This document shows, in pieces, positions 12,773 to 25,200 of a DNA stretch of 64,000 nt. The number at the start of each line of letters is the position of its first letter. Within the stretch, counting starts at the first letter, position 1. Where the stretch lies: contig CM026426.1 in NCBI GenBank assembly GCA_014871385.1, positions 14,105,810-14,169,809 of the forward strand, read 5' to 3'. The notes beneath the pieces are model-generated. The model did no database searches, was not told where the DNA came from, and saw only the letters and a list, made by a program, of their open reading frames with translations. This stretch comes from Ceratodon purpureus (Eukaryota; Streptophyta; Bryopsida; Pseudoditrichales; Ditrichaceae). The translations under genes and the position numbers were made by a program.

Positions 12773-12850
12773 CGGGGGTAGCTTGTATGCGTGCGGCGAG
12801 CGGCGAGCGGAGAGCGGCGAGCGGAGATTTGGAGAGCGGAGAGCAGAAAA
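12773..12850 (+). repeat. Left terminal inverted repeat of the nested element
   Basis: CGGGGGTAGC at the outer end, then GCGTGCGGCGAGCGGCGAGC and further GCGGAGAGCGGCGAGCGG units, ending gatttggagag and agcagaaa. It matches the reverse complement of 34490-34562 with a few mismatches near the tip and a short extra GCGGAGA unit. Confidence 0.88.
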
Positions 12851-13089
12851 TGAAAGTCTAAATCTAAAAAAAGTAATTTTTTTACTAAAAATAAAGACTA
12901 CTTTAAGCAGATTAGAATATTCTTAGAATATTCCATGAATATTCTAAGAATATTACTATTTTTGGTAATTGTCATGACCCTATAACCGTGGACTGAAATT
13001 CACTATTTCTGATAATTCTCAATCCAGCTCTTATGTCCCTTTATTTAAAGGTGATATGACTGATTAACTAAATTTTGAATCCTATGTCA

Positions 13090-13485
13090 TTTTCTTCACA
13101 TTACTACATTTCTACCGATCTCATCATGTCATTTTTGATTATTTTTTATTCTTCCCATCTTTTCATTTCCAGTTCTATCTACCTTTTTCTTATCTCCAGT
13201 AATTCTGTAATAGCGTTGATGTTAATCGCCATTTAATCTTCCTTTTTTTGGTGTTCTAATTTTTCTAATTCACTTTTTTGATTTTTTATTTTAATTTTAA
13301 AATTATTCCCTTCTAATTTTATTTTTTAAATCCTGTTTTCTTTTCGTATTAACGCATCCTCTTTAAGTTGCATCTTTTTGAAATTAATGTCGATATTATT
13401 ATCTATATAAGTATTTGTTTGTTTTAATTTGTTTTATCTTTAATCATTTGATGGTGTTTATCATTTTTTCTATTTGACTTTAATT

Positions 13486-13523
<38 letters not shown>

Positions 13524-13795
13524 CATACCTTTTAACTTTTTATTGTTTTATCTTGTATCTTTTTAATTTTTTATTTCTTATACACTTCTTTCGATTTTTT
13601 CCCCAAAATATATATATATATATTTTTTTTCACTTCTATTTTTTAATTTTTAATTTTTTTAATCATTTATTCAATTTCTTCTTAATTTATTTCCATCATT
13701 TATCCTTTTTGTTTTATCTTGTAACTTTTTTACTCTTATTTTTTATTTTATTTTTCCTATTCTTTCACTCTGTAAATCTATATTTGTATTACTCA

Positions 13796-13841
<46 letters not shown>

Positions 13842-13980
13842 GTATTCACTCTGTATTCTATCATTTGTATTACAATTCAGTTATTATTTTTTATATGTGT
13901 TATCAGATTTATGTTATGTATTTTGAAGTATTAATTATAAATCTGTTAATTGAGAGAGCCCTTAAATGCATTAACGTCCA
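13090..13980. repeat. T-rich low-complexity block with poly-T and (TA)n
   Basis: A T-rich tract including a run of about 37 T near 13487-13523 and a (TA)n microsatellite at about 13796-13838. The long Phe/Tyr/Ile frame across it is a composition artefact. It lies just inside the left end of the nested element, and no gene is visible. Confidence 0.85.
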
Positions 13981-14259
13981 ACAATGATGCCTACCTTACC
14001 TTGTGATTATCCAGGACTACCTCTAATGAATGCCCTCCCTTCATGTTCACAAAAAGAATGATTTCCGACAATTCCAATCATAAAAATTTATTGCCTCATG
14101 CATTTTGCGGCTGTTTGCAACACTAGTCATAACTTTGTGCTTGATTACCACTTGTCCTTCAGTAGCCAGCATTCCATAGTTCAGCAAGTCTCTAGTTCAT
14201 AGTTGAGCATCGTCGTATACGTGTAGAGAAGATAGAAGTCAATAGTGAAATTTGAGAAG

Positions 14260-15744
14260 ATGACATCCAAGAGAAAGAAAGGTTGCAAGCGTCATCGGAC
14301 CATGCAACAGAGTGCTGGGCAGCGCGTAGCTGATGTTAGTGACGACAATAGTGGATCTCGGAGTGATGGAGAGGGTGGAAGTGATCGGGTTTTTAGCACA
14401 GAGGAGTTTGGAGACCCGTTTAACCTGAATGACATCGAAGAGGGACTTAGACAGCGTTTGATAGTTGCGGCCCCAATGCTCATGGGGCGAGATGCTGTCT
14501 ATGGTAGTGATTTCTTCACTGATGTTGTTGGACTATGTGATCAGGGGCCGGTTTTGAGAGATGTTTCCAAGGTTTAGAGCTTCATAACTGATGAGGAGGT
14601 GACAAGTGTGTGGAAGGAGGGAGTCTCAAAGGGCCGTTACGACTTCTCAAGGTGCGAGGATGAAGACCAGCTCAAGATGTTCGGACAACAGTACTTCAAG
14701 GTGTATGGTAACAGGCCCCATAACAACTACTTCTGTCTTCGTTTTTTAAAAGCTTGTTTCGCAACTTTTATTCATCAGAAGCCTGTAAATTGGTGTGCGG
14801 AAGCTCTGGATCGACACCAATCACGAATAAAGAGCGCATCCCGAAACCCATCTAAGTTAGGACCAGTCGCCACTAGATGCCAAGTGGAGGGTTTGTTGAA
14901 GATAATCAAGGGATTCTCAACTGTAGATATAGTTGAATCAGGACCTGATCCTAATGCTCGCGAGCTTCTAGTAGCAATAGAACTAGAGAAAGACAAGGCC
15001 GACATTGTGAAGACTATTGAAGAGCTGATTCAGAACTTACGGCTCAAGTACAACGACAGTCTTGAGAGGATGAGAGCCGAGTCATTTGAAATTGCTGAGG
15101 AGGATTTAAATGAGAAGTATGTTACAAAACAGAAGGAGGCTCAACAGATTCTTCGGAGTGTGGGTCCCACAGTCCAATACAAAGTGGCTGTTGCAGAATC
15201 TGAGTACTTATTCAAAGAACTCGCTAATATGAGGGAGGGTGATGCTCTTATTCGAGAGAACGTTGTTCAGTTGGAACTGAACTTGGCTAATGAAACTAAT
15301 CTCTTGGAGAATGCCCAAGCAGAGCTACAATCTTCTGCCATGGTAGTCTTGACAGCAAGGAGGCAGGTGCTCACTCTCAAGACTCCACGAGTCTTTCAAT
15401 ATCCTAAGCCTCCATCTGTACCACCACTGGGCTATGCTGGTAAGGAATCTTGTGCATATTGTGGCCTTGGATTTGTATGGAAAGCCGCTGTCCTCTCCTC
15501 ATTTGGGTGTTTCTTGCACCCTCCATGTGTTGCAGAAATAATCTCATCCCAGATTTACCAATGCAAGGTATGTAAGGATGTTCTCCTAGCCTCATCTCCT
15601 ATCCATCTAACTGAGGCATGGGTTGCCCAGTTCGGTGGCGTATTAAATCCACATCAGCAGATTGAGTGTGCAAGCTTCTCGGCCGTATTGGAAGTTGCAA
15701 GTGATTGTACTAATGCGCCTAAAAGTCTTGGAATCAAGAACTGA
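14260..15744 (+). CDS. Coiled-coil protein with C-terminal Cys/His zinc module, one in-frame TAG
   Basis: About 494 codons from ATG 14260 (basic N-terminus MTSKRKKGCKRHR, nuclear-like) to TGA 15742-15744, with no intron. An acidic Ser/Asp segment is followed by a TAG at 14575-14577 in a frame that stays open on both sides. Then come a helical domain (SRCEDEDQLKMFGQQYFKVY...) and a long coiled coil (about codons 240-370). At the end is CAYCGLGFVWKAA...GCFLHPPC...YQCKVC, spaced like a RING/PHD-type zinc module. I do not know its function; its place inside the nested element suggests a transposon accessory protein. The TAG means truncation, readthrough or reassignment. The codon use is clean and the reading frame is otherwise intact. 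Confidence 0.65.
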
Positions 15745-16389
15745 AATCTGAAAGAATTTTGAAGACAAAATTCAGTTTTCTTAATTCTGTTTCTCTTCTG
15801 ATTGATAGCCATAATCGTAGGATATACTTAGGCTTTAATATAGGCTATATGCTCTAAGGTTGAGTTAGTCTCGGCTGTTACTGCAACATAGGACTACAGG
15901 ATTTTAATAGAAAAAGTGTTCCAAAGACAACTACCTTAATATTGAGACTTTGACCTTCTAAGGTGTGGAAATATATTGTAATAGTACTTATTATTTCATT
16001 GCCCTTCATTCTTTATGGCTATCTGGGCATGTTACTCTAGTAGGACTTGATATTGATTACATGTAATATGTTCCACCTTGCATACTGTTTTGTAAAAGTT
16101 CTGATTATTATTGCTGTTATATATTACATTCCAGCGTCCATTTTATAGCATGTTGAATAGGACTTTGAGAATTTATTTCATGTTAAGCTGTCATTGTATG
16201 TTGCTGACGTTAAAGTAGATAATCTGTCCAGAAATATTGCGTTGAGACGTAAGCAGTGAGTATATATTTTAACGCTTGTAGTTGATAAACGTGCTAAACT
16301 GATCGGTTTCCCATGAGAAATTTTTATACGACAATGGTAACAAAATTCGAGTCTTGATGTTCAAAAGATATCAGTTATATGTTGGTTGT
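15745..16389. other. Spacer without a gene
   Basis: AT-rich DNA between the coiled-coil gene and the captured LRR exons. I see no coding or structural signal. Confidence 0.5.
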
Positions 16390-18305
16390 GCAGATGAGGT
16401 TGGCTCCACTCACTGCTCTGAGAAAGCTTATTTTGCTGGGCAATTAGCAATCAGAGTTGAACATTCCAGAGCTTGAGGTAGTGCTTGAGTTAAGCTTGAG
16501 GTAAGCTTCAGGTTTTCAGACATGTCAATTGACTATAATGGAATGCTCAGATGCATATCAATCAAGTTTACAATGTGCACGTTCTAGGTGTCTCCTACAA
16601 CCTTCTGGATGATACGACTGTCATAGCGCTATCATTGATGCCCTCATTGCGTAGATTTAACATGAACAAAAAAAAACTTGGAGTATTTGTGCGTATAGAT
16701 ACATTGGGTCTCGCAGGGAACAGTTTATCTTCTCTATTATCACTAAGCAATGTACTAGCTAATGAATGTTGTTTCTCCTGCGTCCTTCCTTTATGCAGCA
16801 ATATGATCCATTTCTTGAATTACATTTTCCACTTATGACTTCTCCTTGTGCGCAGTTACCATGGCTTGAAATGCTGCATCTGCACAGAAATCACAGTGAT
16901 GGTATTCCAGTCCAGATGAGTGAAGGGAGACCACAATTTGATTGTAAATCGTTTGTATTTCCATGAAGCAAAATGTACTATCATGTTTGCAGCTGTGAAG
17001 TTAGCCTACGGCCTGAACAGTAAGCAGGGCAATTTTCTATCTAGAATGCACTTGCAACCATCAGAAGCCACTTGTTCTTATCTTAATGTAGCATATTGCA
17101 GATCGTATCTATGGCAAGAGCATTTTCTTTGGAGACTGTGGACCTAGCTGAGAACCCAAACAATTATCACCACAATCTTATTGCCTTAGAAAAATTGCTA
17201 AAGTTGAGGAAGATGCAACTTATTAGAACCTTTTATTATACTATAAAACCGCTATATAATTGCTAGAAAGTAAGTACGTTCAAGAGGCATGTTTGAATTG
17301 AATTTCATTTAGAGTTAAAATCTGTAAAAATTTGTTGAGAAATTTGGGCTCACTTAATGTGATTCTTGCATTATTACAGGTGTTTCTATGGGTCACACCG
17401 TTATCTCGAACAATTAGTTATGATGGATCGGGAAAGTGCCATGTAGGCGTTCTGAACTTGAAGAGCTGCTGAGTGAGGTACTAAAAAAACACCTACCTTC
17501 TTGTACAAGTATTGTATTTATTTTTTCACTTCCGTTGACGACGCAAACAGATTACAAAACATCACAAGAGCCTACCATGTTCAAGGAATGCAGGAAATGA
17601 AAAAACTCAATAATGCACCAAGTCCTATCGAGCCATACCTGTCCAAGCAAGCAGCTGTAGCAGCAGCAAGAAATGCCTTAAAATTGAGTCCTCTTGAGGT
17701 ACTATTACATCGAATTCTGGAGCTATAATCACTACCAGCGACAATAGCTGACAAATGCCTTCTTATCTTAATGCTAAGACATCATTTTCACCATGACTGG
17801 AACACATCTCCGTATCGAACATTCTGAAGAACCGAAATATACTTCGACGCAGAGCCTATTGTTTTCAATATTTATCATACCTGATATTTGAGATCTTCAT
17901 TATCACGGAATATGCAATTATACGGAAGTTCATTATCTGGTATTAGCATACGCAATCAAATATCCAGTTAACCATATCAACACTAACCGACGCACAGTTC
18001 ATTTACCCATGTCCACTTTACTGTATTTCTGCAATACAAGAACTAACAGTGGCTCATCTGAACTGATGTGACAGGTTAAGGATACCGCAGAAGGCCAAAG
18101 GCAACGTTCTCAGGAAGATGGATCATATCCACTCTGCAAAATAGCATGGAAGTAAGCTACTGAAACATTAAACAATATAAGGTCGTCTACTGAGACAACA
18201 AGTAAAAGGCCTTCTACAGAGCAAAGAAAGAGGACTTCTACAGACACCAACAGCAAAAGGCCTTTCACAAAGCATAGACCAAGGTCTTCTGCAAAACCAA
18301 AATAG
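16390..18305 (+). pseudogene. Captured exons of a leucine-rich-repeat protein gene
   Basis: Several short plus-strand exon-like pieces encode LRR units separated by AT-rich, intron-like DNA. They are LTALRKLILLGN (16,405 on), MPSLRRFNMNKKKL (about 16,640), LPWLEMLHLHRN (about 16,858, after a clear AG acceptor) and FSLETVDLAENPNN...LEKLLKLRKMQL (about 17,125-17,215). Next come VDDANRLQNITRAYHVQGM... (about 17,535-17,697) and a basic Ser/Thr repeat (about 18,180-18,300, units like SKRPSTEQRK). The one-LRR-per-exon pattern looks like a host intron-containing gene copied as genomic DNA into the transposon, as in Pack-MULEs. No complete ORF can be assembled. A TAG occurs in the first LRR (16445). 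Confidence 0.5.
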
Positions 18306-19010
18306 GGTGCTTATAAACTCATTTAAGACGTGCAAAAACGATCATGGGAAGAGAATTGTGTTAATCTCGGACCCAGAAGAATCCATTCTCAATCATCATC
18401 TTGTGGTAAGTTACTTGCCAATCCTGGTGACTTTTCTAGCTGAATTTTTACACATGATTCATTTTGAACTATTGAGAGTTTTCATGCAATGATCTAGCAA
18501 ACAACAGGGGAGTTTAATCGACAAATTAAGTCGATATCCATGTCGCTAAAGTTGACATAATCCTATCAAAGTCGCAATCACCAACATTCCACAAAGAAAT
18601 GTTGGAGGCAACACAGTTTTGAACAAACGATACTCATCAAGGAATACTTCCCCTTTGAATTGAACCAACTGAACGTCAACGTGGGCCATTATTGGATGTA
18701 TTTAATTGTATGATCTGAAATCCAAGTGAGTTTCATGTGTCTCACATGAATACGAGCACTTTTTACTGCTTAATGCACGTGTAAGTTTCTGTGTGTTGCA
18801 TATTTTGCACAAAGAATTTGGACTCTGAATTACCGGATAAGTCATTACCGTATTGTGTATATTTTTTCACTTCCGTTGACGACGCTAACAGATTACTAAA
18901 CATCACAAGAGCCTACCATGTTCAAGAAATGCAGGAAATGAAATAAATGTCCTAGCGAGCCATACCTGTCCCAAGCGCAAGCAGCGGTAACAGCAGCAAA
19001 AAAATCCTAA
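17519..19010 (+). repeat. Direct repeat of one captured exon (about 17519-17690 and 18866-19010)
   Basis: The two intervals share long identical stretches, for example cacttccgttgacgacgc and aacatcacaagagcctacca. The second copy carries small deletions and substitutions. The downstream copy breaks the reading frame (ATGAAATAA context), so it is the more degraded one. Confidence 0.75.
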
Positions 19011-19213
19011 AAAACCTTAATTGAACAGAAAATGAACCAGGGAGGGAATGCTATTCTGGCTCAACTCTAAAGGCAATTACTTCAAATGGAAATCATTTCA
19101 TTACAAAATATGGACTGAAGTAAGGATTTGCATATAACACCAGAAAATAATCCATACAAGTATTACAAGTTATGGGGTCAACATAAGTCTCGAAATGTAA
19201 AAAATATTTCAAT

Positions 19214-22200
19214 CTAAGGTATGAACTCATCGTCGCTCTCTTCTGCAATATCATCTACAAAATAGAGTACCCTAGGATCATAATCCCTCTGATGGCTAGA
19301 TGAGGAGCTTGAGCTTGTTGTGGATTCTGCTGCATATCGACAGGCGGCCTCTTCAGCATAGCAAGGAAGTTCAAACCGCGAGCTTCTTGGTGAAGAATAG
19401 TTCCAACATGTAGTGGTGGTTTTCAAACTGAAGGAGAGAAAAGAAGTTAATCAATTACCAGAACTCGAATATAGAAGTATTATGAAACTCAAACAATAAA
19501 TAAATACGGACTTACTCACATAGATTAACCTCATCCTCCTCAGGTAGGTCTTCCTTGTAATCATCCTCTTCCTCTTCGTTCTGAATCAGCCGCGCCTCGT
19601 TTTTCTTGGTAGACTCTTGGAGGGGGCGGAGAATTTCTTCAAATATGGACGCGTCAGCCTCAAGAGCAACAACGTGCTTGTTGTAAGATATGGCTGCACG
19701 GACCGAATTCCTTGCAAAATACAGATCACGGTCAGAAAACCGAATATAATATTGAAAACAAAGTTACAGAGAATACTAGTGTCAAGGAACCACTCACCAA
19801 TGCCAGCAGTGAGGTCCGCCACAAGGCCGGCTCTTGGACAAAGTCCACCTATGAGAAGCTGCATGAGAGCCTCGGATTTCTCCTTGGGACCTCTCCAGAG
19901 CTTCTCATCCGACTTTCTCTTGAGTGCATTTTCTTTGGTGACGACATTGAAAAGTACGTCATCTTTGAGAAGATCAACGTTCTCAAAGCGGGGATCGGTT
20001 GTAATCAGAAGCTCCGCAGGTTGCCGTTTAGAGGAGTCACTTTTCAATCGAACGCACACCATCGCCTTAAACTTGAGAGTCTGAAATATCAAATTTTAAG
20101 AGACATTAGAATGTGCTCAAACATCGAAATGAGAAGTACACAGTATCTTAGAGAGTATGAATATTGGAAACTTACCAATTCTGAAGAATCCAAAGGATGA
20201 GCTAGATGGAGGGAGTTGATGATAGTCCACTCTCTTTTCAGCGTCAGTCTGTTCTTTTTGAAGAAGCTCGAAATCTCCTTGCCGGTGACAACACTGTCAG
20301 GGTAGAATATGAGTAATGCTCCATCGTCGTGAAGATACCCCCCGCAGAATCCTACGGTGTATCTGATAAAATCCTTCACTGTTGCATTCCAGTGGGGGAC
20401 ATCTGTTGCTGAAGTAGAGATTCCCGGGACATGACTTCCATCCGGGAAATCTGCAATGACCAGGTCCATAGCTGGCTTTAGGAGAAGCTTGCCATCGAAG
20501 TAATACTCTCGACCTCCACCAACCTAACATGATGTTATAAACTTATTAGTAAAGGCATCCGAATTGAAAAAGAGATATACAAAGAGTAAACAATACTGGA
20601 AGAGAGTAATTTACCTTTGTCATAAAAGCCACCATGGAATTCCATGTCTGAGGAAATTCCTTGTGCTTGTCCTTGTATGCCATGATCGCAGGAAAGGAAT
20701 CATTAATGACGAGCACATCCGAGGAGGGTAGGGTTGAAGAGCCAGGCTTGGCAGCAACCATGAACTTCATCGAAGGGGGAGTGAAAGCGTGTTTTGATAC
20801 TGGGAGGCTTGTTGATGCTGGGGCCGTGACTGCTGGGCGCTTGGCTTCTGGCTCAGTTTGACTTCGATTGTCAAGCTTTTTGGTCACAGCAACCATGGCT
20901 TCGATGTCCTCCTCCTCCTCGTCATCAAGAACCTCAACTACCTTCCTCTTCTCTCCTCTGCTTCTAGCATTTTTTCCTTTACCTCTTGATGTAGCCGCAA
21001 CTTTCTGGTTGGGTGAATCGGATGCAGGGGCCGAAATGGCTGGAGCCGGCATCTTAGATAGAGCGGGTTGGAGTGAGTCACGGAGTTCAATGTCAAAGGC
21101 AGGTGGTTTCTTCACAGGGCAGTCGAGGTACCATCTGCAACTGTCGTAGTGACATGGGTCCCAGACCTTCGTAATCCCCGGAGTGAACATAGTGTCTAGA
21201 TGGGCGGTATCCAAGTAATTTGGAAAAAAGGCCGGGACTCTAGTCACAACCTTTCGTTTTAGGAGAACATATTTGAAATACCTGTACAGAGTTCTTCGTA
21301 AAGCCTGCTGAAATCCCGGTTGTTGTGCCGAAGTCTTGTTCTTATGAGCTTGGTCCTCCCCAGTGAACGCCCGGAAAAATGCAGTATCCCAAAGGGAGCA
21401 TCGCATCTCCTCAACCCAGTCGAATATTGTAGGGATAACGTTCTCACCCTCTGGAGAATAATTTATTGTAACCCTAGGTCCGTTAAAACACCTTCAAATA
21501 AGATCTCTGCCTCATCAGCCAACTGCAAACAAAGAACATTGGAATTAGTCTACGACTTTACTTGCACAAATAAGTCCTAAAGTGTCAAAGAAACCGGGCC
21601 GGCACTTCCAATATTTACTGAAGCACTTAAAAATTTGCCGATGCCTTCACCCAGGATTTCACCCGAGACTAAGTGCCGGCACCGGCACTTCAGTTGAATG
21701 CCAACCACGAGCTACATTCTCACAGGTTTCCAGCTGCAGCGAACGACTGCCGGCACCGACAGTTCCCATGAAGCCTTCACCATAGGTATTTTGCCAACAC
21801 CGGTAATTTGCACATCTAAAAACTTTCTAGTTCTTTGTCCCCAAACTTTCTAGTTCTCTGTTCAAAAGACCAAATCCTCTTGGATTAGAATATTCTTTGT
21901 CAATGAAATCCGTGTCCAAGGAGTCTGTTGAGTATGAATATGGTTCGTGGAACACAATCCTGAAACATGCACAGAATTGTAAGTACTGGCAATAAAATGA
22001 TCCACCAATATAACCATCATGAACTCTAGCAATTCTGGAGTGCAATCAAAAACTGTAATCAAGGACTTCGAACTCGATCATCATCAGCGAAGCGAAATTG
22101 CAACTTTAAGGAAATAATGGACACACTAGACCAAAATTTAAGAATTGAGTACCTAGAACCTTTCAGAACCCTGCAATACTAACATCAAGCAATATCCGAA

Positions 22201-25200
22201 TCAAGAGTTTCACTTTGTTAACTTAGTGATGACCACTGATTCAGACTCAAGATGGATATGATCGATTGGCAATCAACAAACACAAGTTACTTAAGTTTGA
22301 ATCACGATAAGTTCGATGCATACCTGATGCTCTGCAAGATTAAATCAGCCGGTAACCAATGTTCGAGTTCAGAGTCATTGTGCTGTCTCGAACACGTAGC
22401 AGAAGCCTCTGTCTCCTTGGATCCTCAACCAATAACAAGAAGCTGGCAAGTGCCGGCACTGGCACTTCATTTTAAGATTCTCATTGTAATCTATTGGCAA
22501 CTCCGACAATCGATCAGCCCATATATTGGCCAGTCGACCACCACAGTCTTGGGGAGGAGGTTTTTGCACCTTTCATGCTACAGTCGATATCTGCAAACAC
22601 AATGGGTCCTCTTGGTTCTACGGCCGTAAGCTCGTACAATGTTGGAGCAGGTTCGGCACCATCATCACCAAGGATGAACTACAGGGATCCGTCCAACATG
22701 CAGTCTCAGTCCCAGCTGCAGCAGGTTCATCGGACGTGGCTGAGCAACAACAGCAGCATGGCCTTAGACATCATCCACATAGCGATGGTGGAACTAGGTT
22801 AAGACCGGCAACCTCTCCTTCACGCTACAGAGATCATCTCGGTCAAACAGATGACAGACTTCTTAGGCCGCTTCAACAACCAGTGGTCGTAACTTCGGAT
22901 ATATTGCAACAAGAACTCTTTTTGTTCGATGGTCACAAAAGCGCACACAGTCAATATGCGGAAGGAGTAGCTAGGGTCCAAGTTCCTCAGTATCTAGGCC
23001 ACAACCCATTCCAAGACGGCCGTAGCAGCTTCTCAGAGTCCAGCTATTCGGAAGCACAAGATGGCGGGGATGGGAGGCGCCAGAGAGAGAGAGGATTGTT
23101 CAACAGCCCTTTCATCCCTCGCATTTCAATTCTCGAGAAGATTTTCAAGACCACAGTATCCCCTCGGCAGAGCCACTATCGGTTCACTCAAGATACCAAG
23201 AGAAACTCATGGATTGGGGTGTTCATCATCGTGGCCATGAAATCGACGAGAGCGGGTCTTGGCGTGGTGGCAGGGGACGCACAGGCCAGAATGAACAAAT
23301 AAACGAAAGCGGTGGGGCAGATTTGGAAGCATCCGATGGAGGTTTTCTTCATTTTAAAATTCTCATTTCGGTTGCAGAGGTGAGTCACATGGGCGGCAAA
23401 GACTCAGTCCTCGTCAAAGAGAGCAGCCGAAATCAACTGCCGGCACCGGCACTTACATTGGGGCTGAGGACTCGAGCAACTACATTAGAGAACAAAGAAA
23501 ATATTGACAAGGGTGTATAGACTTACTTGTGCCCACCACGTGGCTCGATGAAGCCAGGGAAGGAACACGGCAGCACCAAAATTTTCTTTTGGGAACTTGT
23601 GACCCTCCCTTATAGCTTTCGGGGAGTTCCATCGCTGCAACCACTTAATTTTCATTTTCACGGGCATCGCCGACAGCGCAAACATCCATAGTTTCTCCTG
23701 TTGCATCTCTGGTTGCTCAAATTTTTCGTAATGCTGCTTAACTTGGTCAAGAAACGCCAAAGTTTGAATGGGATCCGCGACAGGTAGTAATTTCCTGTGC
23801 TCAGCCTGCAGTGATTTTTCAGCATTTTTTACGGTTTTACTGACCCAGTCGTCGACGGACCTGCTCGTCCACTCATTAGATTGCGGGAATCTTTCATAAA
23901 ACCTTCGCTCAGCGGCAGCAGCGGCTTCTCCAAGCTCTGTCTGTATATTAAGGTCATTTGCTTAAGGTCAGTAAATTCTGATTAAAAGAAAAACTACTAA
24001 CATTAACAAATCAAAAGAACGAGATGAACAGATTGTACTTACTTGATAAAGTACAACATTCAGCGCCTCCACCGTAAGCGTATACCCGGTTTTTTTCGGG
24101 CCCGACTGCTTCTTTTTAGAACTCTCCATAGCTGCTGGCGAAATTAGTTTCTCAAAGTACGAAAAGGGTTGTGGAGCGATCCTCTGAATTTGATACGGTT
24201 TGTGCACAATGTTTGTGGCTACATGTGACTTTTGATTCCTCCTGCGCAAGTTCAAAAGAGCAGGTGAGATGGGGAGGTTGAAATCTATTTCTAATCTCTA
24301 AGATGGCAGTCCTAAAAAATGAATTGCTGGATGATTACTCACCAATAAACCTCATGAAGGGCAGTAATCACGGAGGGGACATCACCTCGTGGATCAAGTA
24401 CAACACACTCAACTTTGTAGTGCCAATTGATGTCGTCGGAATGGTATTCTTCAATTATTGGCATCCATGCTTGAAGGCGATGGTTACCATCCCAAACCAT
24501 AAACATCTTGTTACTGAATACCTTTAAATCCGGATCAGACCTCAATGACTCTTCAAAGTCTTCGTTCACCTCCAACCAATGCTGACTCCACTTCGCTGTA
24601 ATTGAAGGTGTGACATCAATTGTATGACCGTTGTTGTCCTCAAGAGCAACATAAAAATACCCATTGCCATCCATGTAGCCACAAGTTGTGAAATGAGAAG
24701 CCAACTGGGAGACGTCATTCTTCAAATAGGGTCTAACCACAGGTAGGGATATCATCCTGCACAAGGGAATAAAAAGACGCCCTTTCGATTTAGGTTCCCA
24801 CTTCAGTTGTTCCAGCCTCGAAGCAGTATTGACGGTCTCTTTCGCCACCAAATCGTGTAACTTTCTCTTAACCTGATCGCCGGATAAAGGGACTTGGGGC
24901 TCATCTGACTCCTTCCCTTTCTGGCTACCTCCTTCACTAATGGAGGAGTCTGTAATACAAGTTAACATAAGTTAGAAAAATATTAAGAACTTAAAATATA
25001 TTTTGCAAATAAAAATCTAACTTAATAAGAGTGCCGGCACCGGCAGTGCTATCACTGTCGATATGAGCAAGGATAAGTTAGAAGACAATCAGTAGTTCAG
25101 AGCAGTGCCGGTGCCGGCACTACTCAAAGCAGAAAAAAACGAACATAGAGATCAGTCCAAACCTTTGAGAAAAACATATATTTCTGTAACCTACAATACA

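Noticed and set aside
13484-13987. Open frame of 167 codons rich in Phe, Tyr and Ile
   Set aside because: It runs through poly-T and (TA)n low-complexity DNA; the composition alone explains it.
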